Source of the DNA: Stentor roeselii
Lineage: Eukaryota; Ciliophora; Heterotrichea; Heterotrichida; Stentoridae
Length of the DNA: 64,000 bases
Assembly: GCA_006503475.1 (NCBI GenBank)
Contig: RSEH01000031.1
Coordinates: forward strand, 1-64,000
Direction: 5' to 3'
Part shown: one piece after another, positions 44,559-52,757 of the stretch
Numbering within the stretch: position 1 is the stretch's first letter
Layout of the letters: every line of letters begins with the position of its first letter
The notes under the pieces: model-generated
The model's input: the letters and a program-made list of their open reading frames with translations, nothing else
The model's database searches: none
Told to the model about the DNA's origin: nothing
Translations under genes and position numbers: made by a program

Positions 44559-45209
44559 TTAACTAAACAAATCCTCACAGGGTAAGTCAGTTTCTTCAAA
44601 AAAATAAATAGTTGGTGAAGGAAAATTTATATTATTTTCCCATATTGGTCCGAGATTAAATTCAATATCAGAGGATTTGTAGCTTTCGTTTTTGTTAATA
44701 AAGTCAAGAGTTTCACTGCTAATTTCAACAGAGTCAAACCAAGACTGCTTTTGTGCTTTATCAGACAGAAGAATTTTCCGTAGTTCAGGAATTTTCAACA
44801 GGCCAATGTTTCCTGAAATCTTCTTCTCTTGGGCTTTGTTTTTGTTAAGTCTTCGCAGATTCCTTCTTAAAGTCGCGTTTATAAAATTTTTCAACTCGTT
44901 TTCAGTGAAACTTGGAAGAAGGTCAGAAAGTTTCGACCATTGAGGTCCGAGTTTTTCAAAATGCGTTAAAACTCCTGCCACATCATTTTGGCTCATTTTT
45001 TTTCTTTCTTTTATCTTCAGGACGTTGAACCAACGATCTCTGCATTGCTTTGCTGAGCGATTTAGACCTGATTTTTCACAGAATTCTGAACAAATAAGAG
45101 TCCATTTCTTTTGGCCAAGGTCTTGAATTAGTCGTTGTAACAACTTGTCTTCCTAATTTTTTATTACTTCAGGATTCCAGAGCTTTGTGATATTTTTGCA
45201 TGGTTTCAT
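44559..45209 (-). CDS. Myb/SANT-domain protein
   Basis: A short first exon (ATG at 45207-45209, 14 codons) joins across a 15-nt intron to the main exon, giving 211 aa. The join creates LWNPEEDKLLQRLIQDLG, the W-x-EED start of a Myb repeat that the main exon alone lacks. The first repeat runs to RSAKQCRDRWFNVL, with Trp residues at the expected spacing. A second, weaker repeat is at about residues 75-115 (QWSKLSDLLPSFTENELKNF). The C-terminal half is acidic and may be an activation region. A DNA-binding transcription factor is likely, though SANT-type chromatin subunits share the fold. About 170 bp separate its stop from the start of the DHHC gene. Confidence 0.82.
45153..45167 (-). other. 15-nt intron in the Myb gene
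   Basis: GTAATAAAAAATTAG on the minus strand. Removal links WNPE to EDKLL, completing the Myb helix 1 signature. A is at position 10. Confidence 0.93.
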
Positions 45210-46009
45210 TTCTTAAGTATATTTTCCATTTTGATTAATGTGTAATGTGAGCTTTCGGTAATAAATATGAATCATTTTTTATTGGCCAACTGAGTCAAAA
45301 TGAAAAATTTGATTCAAAAATGAGAAAAAAATGATTGATAAATAGTTTATTGGTTGTGATGGTTATAATTAGGTGCATTTTTAATGAATTTAATGTTGTT
45401 TTAATGAAGATCGTTCTTTTGTATACTAAAGATAAGAATTTTTGAGTGAATTATTGAATCAAATTATCATACTTTTGAATTATTAAGTGAAGTGATTATT
45501 ATTTATGTTGTATCCAGACCCAGATGAAAATAATTAATTGAGAATAGATATTTATATTTTATATGATAAAAACTTTAAACTCTTCAAGCAATAAAATTTA
45601 ATCCTTGTAAAATTAAATTCAGATATAAACTATCATTAAAATAGTGAAGATACAACTAATAGAATTCTCTAAACCTTACGGGAACTAAGTGAAAAGTACA
45701 TTCAGCTCATTCATATTGAACTAAGTTCCATAACTCGCTTCATAAGATCAGGACTAAGGAATTTCAAGTTTCATGCAATGTACTGTAACTTAAACGGTTC
45801 AGTCTGCTGTTGTTGACTCTGGGATCACTTAAAGAAGTCTGGATAAAAAACTGAGATTATTGAGCCATTTATAATTGTCGTTAAATTTATTACAACTTGA
45901 TCAGGAAATAGAGATGTTATTAAGATACAATTGTCTACAGCCTAAGCTCTCTTCTGCACAATTTGAATTTAATTATTATAAATTCATACTAATAATAATT
46001 AGATTTATT
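45210..46009. other. AT-rich intergenic region
   Basis: About 800 bp. The part next to the Myb gene is G-rich and C-poor on the plus strand, matching the promoter skew of a minus-strand gene. I see no gene. Confidence 0.4.
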
Positions 46010-46246
46010 TGAATATAAATAGAGTTCACTTCTAAAGATTTGAAGGCATTTTCATAAAAAATTTTTAATCAATCAAAACTCAGATCGAAAGGAAACGTTA
46101 AATCAATCACCGCAATAAGAAATGACCGAACCTATTGGTCTCAGGAAACAGGAGACACTTTCACATCCCAGGAGACAGTCAAGAACACAGAAACCTTTTA
46201 CAGAACTTTTATCCACAACGACTACAAAATTTACACGAATTCCTTG
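46010..46246 (+). pseudogene. Relic of a duplicated coiled-coil + PHB-depolymerase gene pair
   Basis: Positions about 46010-46062 match the leader and start of the gene at 46875 (tataaat, gagttcact, aaagatttgaaggc), with the start codon lost. Directly after, about 46075-46246 matches about 48110-48280 inside the depolymerase-like gene (acaggagacactttcacatc, gtcaagaacacagaa, cttttacag). The order and strand are the same as in the intact pair, with the middle deleted. This is an old tandem duplicate that has lost most of its length. Confidence 0.7.
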
Positions 46247-46599
46247 TTAAATTTTAAATTAATTCAACACCTTTGTCTTTTACTGACAAAAAGAAAAATT
46301 TAACTTAAACTTAGAGGAAGTTTAGGAGTCTTCATATCAGATAACAGTATTTTGGTCTAATTATGTTCAGGAAGATTCCAGATAAGTGCCAAAATGTTCC
46401 AAAAATATCTGTGACATCTGGGTAAATAAAGGCGATTATATCCTCAACCAGACACGAGGTCTTAGAAATCTCAAGTAGTTGACATTTAAGTTTTTCACAT
46501 CAATTTTCTATGGTTTGATCCTTAGCAATTTATACCAAATTAGAGAATAACCTGAGCGAAACAGGCTCTCTCGCTGAGTTTTTCTTTAGAATTCTATCT

Positions 46600-46790
46600 A
46601 CGAGGAATGCTACTGGACAAGAAGGTGAAGGTGGAGAGCGAGTTTCAGAAACAGTAGAAGCGCGACGAGCCCGAGCATGACAAAAAGTGCCAAGAACATA
46701 CTAGAATCACCACAGAACACAACATTAAGCCACCTTCAAAGCACCATAACTTTCAACTAGTCCTGGGTTTAGAAGCATCAATCAAGTATC
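46600..46790 (+). pseudogene. Possible decayed coding fragment
   Basis: A less AT-rich stretch reads LLDKKVKVESEFQKQ, a stop, then KRDEPEHDKKCQEHTR in one frame: charged, coiled-coil-like sequence. It may be another part of the relic locus. No parent gene was identified in this window. Confidence 0.25.
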
Positions 46791-46874
46791 TCTAAGAAAG
46801 TACTCTAACTCACTATTTAATTTTGAATTATTATTTATTTTACGCTAAAAGTATGGGGATTTGTATCTTTATAA

Positions 46875-47360
46875 ATGGAGTTCACTAAAGAAGATTTGGA
46901 GGCTATGTTTGTGAAAAAAAGCGATTTTGACTCAGTCAAGACTCAGCTCACTGAAGAGATCAAAACTATCAAAGAAATTTGTGAGGATAGAAATAAAAGA
47001 CACGAAATATTCATCAAACATATCGATGAAGACTTAACTAACTTGAGGATTGAAAACATTGAAACTAGAGCCGAGTTCAGAAGTGAAATGGCATTCCTCA
47101 AGGAAAAAATGGCAATGGTCGAGACTAATATCTCTAATCTCCAGGCCGATGTCTCTAATGTCCAGGCTGATGTAAAAGATTATGGTAAGAACTTAGTGAA
47201 ATTGTGGCATGTTGTAATTGAACATAAAGCAGAGTCTAATGAAGGGTTCAGTAAACTAGGATTTTGGATGAAAATCAATACAGTCGCAATCATGGTGATC
47301 ATCTTAATGATGCTGTTCAGCAAGAGTCCTGAATCTGGGAATCCTAAAAGTTTCTTTTAA
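46875..47360 (+). CDS. Tail-anchored coiled-coil protein, unknown
   Basis: A 161-aa frame from ATG 46875. Residues about 10-120 form a coiled coil with repeated short units (ISNLQADVSNVQADV), and residues about 134-150 are a single membrane helix (NTVAIMVIILMMLF) followed by a short polar tail, so a tail-anchored membrane protein is likely. The layout resembles small helical membrane proteins often called hypothetical in bacteria and protists; no function is known to me. A relic of its start lies at about 46010-46062 next to a relic of the depolymerase gene, which shows that the two genes were duplicated together as a block. Confidence 0.7.
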   Translation: MEFTKEDLEAMFVKKSDFDSVKTQLTEEIKTIKEICEDRNKRHEIFIKHIDEDLTNLRIENIETRAEFRSEMAFLKEKMAMVETNISNLQADVSNVQADVKDYGKNLVKLWHVVIEHKAESNEGFSKLGFWMKINTVAIMVIILMMLFSKSPESGNPKSFF

Positions 47361-47848
47361 TAGATTAGCTTATTCCATTTAGATAACTACTATATCCAAA
47401 ACTGAACATTTCAAATTTTTAAGATCTACCAATTATCTCCGAAATCTTCAAAACTAACCCTGCTATATCAGCATCAAATAATTACGATCTTAGTCATCAG
47501 CCTATCAGAAAGAGGTGGGATTTCCATACGAAAAAAATTTACTTCAAAACCAAAAAGTAGAACAATAAACTTCAACTCAATAGATCCATAATTAGATCTT
47601 TAGTCCTGAACCAAAAAAAAATCATTTTACAAAGTTCAAGAGTTTATAAATATTCATGATTATTGTTTCTAATACATACCTGCCAGATTAAACAAAATTT
47701 AAAGCCTAAATCAAAAATTTATGAAATTCAACCCTTCAAATCTCCAAAATAATCTCATCTAATACCCCTTTCAATCTCTAAAAACTTAACCTCTCCTCTA
47801 AAATCAATTAAACATCCAACAATAAAAAATCCTTCTCAATCCAAATAA
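47361..47848 (+). promoter_or_regulatory. Intergenic region with C-rich leader
   Basis: About 490 bp. The last 120 bp before 47849 are C-rich and G-poor on the plus strand (aacccttcaaatctccaa, taatacccctttcaatctc), like other gene leaders here. No other feature seen. Confidence 0.4.
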
Positions 47849-48835
47849 ATGGTGACGTTGTTATTCTTTCTCCTGCATTCCTCAGTAGTTCTCGAAGTAT
47901 CATGCGCACTAATCACTTCCTACTCAGTAGCAGGACTGGGCAGCGGAGCATCATTTGCCCATCAATTACATACAGCATTCGGTACAACAGTTCAAGCAGC
48001 AGGTTTAGTAGCTCCAAGTCCTTATTTCTGTTCAATGGGTTCCTACGCGCGAGAAGTATCAGCTTGCCGAGTGAACTCTTACCTCTTCAGCCTTCAATCA
48101 TCAATATTTCAGTTCACTTCTCAAGGAACAGATGGAAATGTCGATCCATCCACTTCATTAAGCAACGACCGAGCTTATATAATCTCAGGCACAGGAGACA
48201 CTTTCACATCGCAAGAGACTGTCAAGAACACAGAAGCCTTTTACAGGACTTTTATTCACAATAACTATAAAATTTATACGAATTACTCGATTCCTGCTGG
48301 ACATGCCTGGATCACTGACTCTTATGGAGGACCTTGCTGGAGTTCAGGACCGCCTTTTATTGTTAATTGTGGATTTGATTTGGCTGGAGATATGCTGAAA
48401 CATTTAACGGCATTACAGTTTCCTAGGACTGCTCAGATCTCAGCACATTTGCATAGCTTTGATCAGAGTAAATATGGAGATGTCTGGCAAGCTGGAATGA
48501 GTTCGAGGGGCTTTGTTTATCTTCCTGGGTTCTGCGTTAATAATACTGGGTGTAAAGTTGTGACTGTTTTTCATGGATGTCATCAGAATTATGATCATGT
48601 TGGAGATGTTTTTGTCAAGGAAACTGGGTTTAATGAATGGGCGGAAAGTAATGATTTTATTATTATTTATCCTCAGACTATTGCTACTCAGGAAAATCCA
48701 GCAGGGTGTTGGGATACTTGGGGATATACTGGACCGAATTTCTCTGTTCAGAGTGGACTGCAGATGAAGTTGGTTCATGGAATCAGCCTTAATCCTCCGT
48801 TTTTGAATTGGACAAGTTTGGCAGTAAGTAAGTAG
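47849..48835 (+). CDS. PHB-depolymerase-like esterase homologue, secreted; nucleophile position altered
   Basis: A 328-aa protein with a signal peptide (about residues 1-20, ending near EVSCA). It follows bacterial extracellular poly(3-hydroxybutyrate) depolymerases: SYSVAGLGSGASFAHQLHTA at the nucleophile region, GTGDTFTSQETV where the catalytic Asp lies, AGHAWITDSYGGPC for the His, and near the C-terminus VVTVFHGCHQNYDHVGD, IIIYPQT and NPAGCWDTWGYTG. Bacterial enzymes have G-x-S-x-G in the first block (as in GLSSG or GISSG). Here it reads G-L-G-S-G, so the usual Ser is Gly and only the neighbouring Ser remains; activity is uncertain. The family would act on bacterial storage polyester, sensible for a bacterivore. 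Bacterial origin by transfer is plausible. A relic copy lies at 46075-46246. Confidence 0.85.
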   Translation: MVTLLFFLLHSSVVLEVSCALITSYSVAGLGSGASFAHQLHTAFGTTVQAAGLVAPSPYFCSMGSYAREVSACRVNSYLFSLQSSIFQFTSQGTDGNVDPSTSLSNDRAYIISGTGDTFTSQETVKNTEAFYRTFIHNNYKIYTNYSIPAGHAWITDSYGGPCWSSGPPFIVNCGFDLAGDMLKHLTALQFPRTAQISAHLHSFDQSKYGDVWQAGMSSRGFVYLPGFCVNNTGCKVVTVFHGCHQNYDHVGDVFVKETGFNEWAESNDFIIIYPQTIATQENPAGCWDTWGYTGPNFSVQSGLQMKLVHGISLNPPFLNWTSLAVSK

Positions 48836-49072
48836 TTTTTGAATCATTTATTTCTAGGGTATAAATGAGATTTTTTTAAGTTTATTCATGGGATATTAAT
48901 TAGAATTATTTTAAGGAATATTGAATGGATTAGAGCAGAGGGTTTTTGGATGATTTATATTGATTTCTCTGACTTTCATGAAGAGAAAGTCAATAGTAAA
49001 ATCTATTTTATGTTTCATGAATTTTAATTGAGATGTTCAATCATGCTCACTATTAACAATGCATTAATTTAT

Positions 49073-49633
49073 CTAATCTTCCTTAACAAGGCCATCATTT
49101 TTCAGTAAGTTCAAAGTTTTCATGTGGATCTTCCTCTTATTATAAATCAAACTGAGTTTTTCATATAAACTCTTCAAAGCAGTCTGATACCTGAATTTTC
49201 TTTACAGTTGACTTTCTAGTTTAACACTTTCTTCACTCATGATTTCGTTAAATATTTCCAGTTGTTTTATATCAATTATTCCGCTTAAAAACTCGATATC
49301 TTCAGATGATTTTTTCGATTGGAATGAAAGACTCGGCTCAAATTTTTCTTTTTCTTTTGCTACTTTTTTTTTCTTTACACTTGAAGGCCTGATGCTTCTG
49401 TAAAAGTCGTCGATGTTGTTAAAAGCTTTTACTATTGGAGACTGTTTTTGTCCTCGGCCTAGTTTTTCTCTGTATTTATCAAGTTCGTTATTGAAAGATA
49501 GAGGCTTTTTGTTTTCGATTAAACTCTTGTTTAGTGGCGAAGACCTGTGTCTTAAGTGAAGAGGTTCGTTTTTCCACATTGGACTCAGATTTAAAGAGAG
49601 CTTCATAAAAGTTACATCAGTGTTGTTTTCCAT
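49073..49633 (-). CDS. Unknown 181-aa protein with a spliced last exon
   Basis: ATG at 49631-49633. A 15-nt intron at 49191-49205 (phase 2) links the first 142 codons to a further 39, ending at TAG 49073-49075. The added tail (LYQTALKSLYEKLSLIYNKR) reads as an amphipathic helix, which supports splicing. Without it the frame ends in SQL at 49202. The N-terminal region is basic and Ser-rich (FMKLSLNLSPMWKNEP, VKKKKVAKEKEKFEPSL). I recognise no family. It lies 41 bp from the 3' end of the TTLL gene on the same strand, so it may be transcribed close behind the ciliary trio. Confidence 0.68.
49191..49205 (-). other. 15-nt intron in the 181-aa protein gene
   Basis: GTAAAGAAAATTCAG on the minus strand, phase 2. 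It combines the GTAAAG donor and CAG acceptor seen in 14-nt introns with a 15-nt length. A is at position 10. Confidence 0.75.
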
Positions 49634-49674
49634 ATTTATGAAACCTTAAAAATTTATAAAAACATTCTCTAAAT

Positions 49675-52643
49675 CTATGAAAACATCACAGAAAAGTCCT
49701 TGTAATTAGGAGCAGGCCCTTTGGTGGGATGAGACCCATAAACTTCAAACAAGAACTGATCAGGAATAGAAATCAATTTTCTTTTCTTCTTTTCAAACAT
49801 TTTCTTCTTTTTCAATCTAAAATCGCGAATATTAGGTGAAGGTTGCCGTGGTTGGGGAATATTATTAACAACCTGTGGTCTATCCTCTTGTTCCAAGAGC
49901 ATTCTAGAATTTTCCTCATTAACTTGACTTTCCTGACGTTTTTGTTTTTCCTTTTTTTCTTCCCTGGCACGTTTTTCCCTAACTTTCTTTTCTTCCAGTT
50001 TTTGCATGAGTTCTTCTTTCCTGATCTGTATATCAGCGTTTCTTTTTGCCATTTCTTCTTCTCTTTTCACCTTGTCCAATATTTTCTTTTCCTTTTCTTG
50101 TTCAAGTTTATTTTTAAGCCACTCTTCCATGACTTTTTTCCTTTTTTCTTCAAGTTCTTTTCTTTTCATTTCCTCAACCCTTCTTTCATCTTCTTCTTTT
50201 TTTTTAATTTTCATTCTTTGAACTCTTTTGATTTCTTCAGTTTTTTTGATTTTTTCAAAAATCAGAGCTTTTCTGTTTTCATCGAATTTTTCTTCTTGGA
50301 CTTTAGAATCTTTTTGTTTTTTTAACTCATCAAGTTTCTGTCTTCTTATCTCTTCATATCTTTTATTGACATACTCCTCTGCCCGTTGTCTTTTTTCTTC
50401 ATAGTTCCTATCCTCCTCTTCCCTAAGTCTAAGTTTTTCCTCATATTCTTCTTGTTTTTTCTGTTTATCCCTTTCAATTTTAACTTTTATTTCTTCTCTT
50501 CTAGACTCCACAAATTCCCTGATCGAGTCTTTAGCTGAAGCAAGAAACTTAAGATCATTAAGAGCAGCAGGCATTTTTTGATTCAAGTCTTTAAGACTGA
50601 CAGATTCCGAGTTCATTTTCATGGAACTAGTCCTTTGAATGGATTCAGGAGGATTATCCTGCAAGACCCTTTCCAAGATCATGATTTGCAAGTCCCAGTC
50701 CGCAAGTCCGAACTCAGCTTGAATATGCGACTTGACCTCGTCCTTCACATTGTCCTCTGCAACGTGGCCTAGTTTAAAAAAGCATAAAAGGACCCCGTCA
50801 TTGATGACTTTGTTTCTGACCCAGTTGTGCTCTCGGGTCTCTCCTGGAATATAAACTTTTTTTGTAGGATGAGTCGAAACCATGAACAGGACTTTCAAAG
50901 CTTTTTCTTTGACTAGTTTGGAAGTGTTGGGACTTAAGGTGAAATTTATAAGACTTTCGCTTATTCCGAGCTTTACAACTTCTTTTTTGAACTTCGTGTC
51001 TTGGCAGCCTATTGCAACTGCTTCTAATGTACCTGCTTGAAGGTACTCTGGAACGTTCTCTGATATGCAGAGGTTTAGGATGCTGTTCATGTGGTTGAAT
51101 ACTACGAAGGCTGATGTACCGTTGCTTCCTGCTAGAAGTTGGAAGGCTTGAAGACCTGCGTTTATTTGGTCTTCTGACATGATTTCCCAGTTGTTTAAAC
51201 GACTCATTACTCGAGAGCAGATTGTGGCGAAATCGGAGATGTCTTGAACGATAGTCAATTCAAGTTCTTCTTTAACAGTTTGCAAAATATCCCTTACAAC
51301 CGGTTTACTGCTTTCATTAGGTGGTGGATGAGGAGCATCATCAGGTCGATGTCTACACATAGGTACCTGAGCCAGTTCAGGAAGAGGATAAACACTACTC
51401 GTAAAAGGCTGTCTCTGAGTCTTCGAAGTAGCATCCGGAGAATAAATAGACCCGACTTCACAATAAAGCAGTTCATAGTCATTCTCCTGCCTAGTCCTTG
51501 GGTTCTTCGGAGGTAAATAAACATCAATCATCAAAGCCATCATATCATCAAGCATCTTAGGCAAGAGTCCCTCAATCCACTCATTAGGAATGCCAAGGTA
51601 AGGATTCGTATTGACCTCGATAAGCCAAACACGAAAGTCCTCATCAATAAGAAAATCAAATCCAAAGAACTCAAAAACTTTATTCCTCTTTCCCCGATGC
51701 ATTGTTTTTTTCGCACTTAAAAACGAGTCAATCATCAAGTCTTTGATTCGAGGCAAGATGTGATTCCAGAAGTTGACTTTTAAAGAAGGGAACTCAGAAT
51801 CGAGGTACTCCTGAAAACTTTCAAAGCTTAAAGTGTTTCCTTTTTCATGCACTCCGTAATTTTCTCCGTATTTCTGAAGACAGTTATTGGTTAAATGAAT
51901 ATAGTTATCAGTTGCCTGAGTGTCGTATTCACTGCTGGAAGTCCTGAGGTATCCATGTTTATAATAAAAAAGTTCATGCTTCGCAGTGCCAAGAGCCCAG
52001 ACACGAATATCGAATTTTCTTCCTTTAAACAGCAAAGGACGTTCAATGTACTTCTGAATAAGCCAGACTGAATGCATCGGTTTATCTTTTAAGATATTCT
52101 TGATTTCTTTCATATTCCAGCAGACATCAATGCCCTTGCCCTGATTTAAAGCTGCAGGTTTTATAAGCCACATGTTTTTTTCACAGTGCTTTGCCGGGAG
52201 TCTTTCCTTATTACAGAATCCATTTTGTATCTCATTAAACCTGATATGGAACTGTCGATACTCAATATCTTCCACTTGCGCCGTGATAATAAAAGACGTC
52301 GCGATTGTATCATGAACTTGATAATTCGCCATCACTGCACCGTCGTTGTTTTGATAGAAATTCCGAAGAGACCGAATAAGGCCCGGCTTGGTGGTGATTT
52401 CGCGATTGTTCTCTAAATGATTGTGGATCATCACGCCGAAGCCTTTGCTGAAAAGCTCTTCCATTTGGTTGTAAGCCTGATTAACTTTACTCGGGATGGA
52501 AAGACAACTGGACGCCAGATGAACTGCGCTTTGAACTCCGAAGACTCGTGCTCGGAAGCCTCGATCCAGTTGCCGCGCTGGTCTAGAATCGGTTTGATTA
52601 GCAGCCGGCTGTTGTTTCCGGGGTGGATCACGTATTTGTACAT
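49675..52643 (-). CDS. Tubulin tyrosine ligase-like (TTLL) enzyme with arm-like and charged coiled-coil tail
   Basis: A first exon of 51 codons (ATG at 52641-52643, starting MYKYVIHPGNNSRLL) joins across a 14-nt intron to the main exon, giving 984 aa. The join completes the N-terminal TTLL block (FIWRPVVFPSRAYNQMEELF). The ATP-grasp core at about 110-370 shows KPAALNQGKGIDV, YIERPLLFKGRKFDIRVW, HLTNNCLQKYGENYG and FFGFDFLIDEDFRVWLIEVNTNPYLG, with the metal-binding E-x-N intact. Residues about 430-650 look like armadillo-type helices and about 660-920 are a very charged coiled coil. TTLLs add glutamate or glycine chains, or tyrosine, to tubulin tails; which applies here is not clear. DNAAF5 lies 114 bp upstream and the carboxypeptidase beyond it. 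Confidence 0.92.
52477..52490 (-). other. 14-nt intron in the TTLL gene
   Basis: GTAAAGTTAATCAG on the minus strand, phase 0, after codon 51. The two frames differ by 3n+2. Splicing yields PSRAYNQMEEL and joins two halves of a conserved TTLL segment. A is six bases from the 3' end. Confidence 0.9.
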
Positions 52644-52757
52644 TTTTAAATGTAAGAATTAGAATGGTTGAATTATGGATTTTTGGTTAGATGGGTTTTC
52701 AGTTATGAAGGGGTTTAAGGAGTTTTTGGGGTTTAGGGATTTGGAAGATTTAGGTAG

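Noticed and set aside
49843-50325. Plus-strand frames rich in Phe and Ser opposite the TTLL tail, and the plus-strand frames at 53807-54512 opposite DNAAF5
   Set aside because: They are antisense reads of a Lys/Glu-rich coiled coil and of HEAT repeats, with no family match.
52431-52643. A separate 70-aa gene upstream of TTLL
   Set aside because: Its first 51 codons are the missing TTLL N-terminus; the rest is a frame read through the 14-nt intron.
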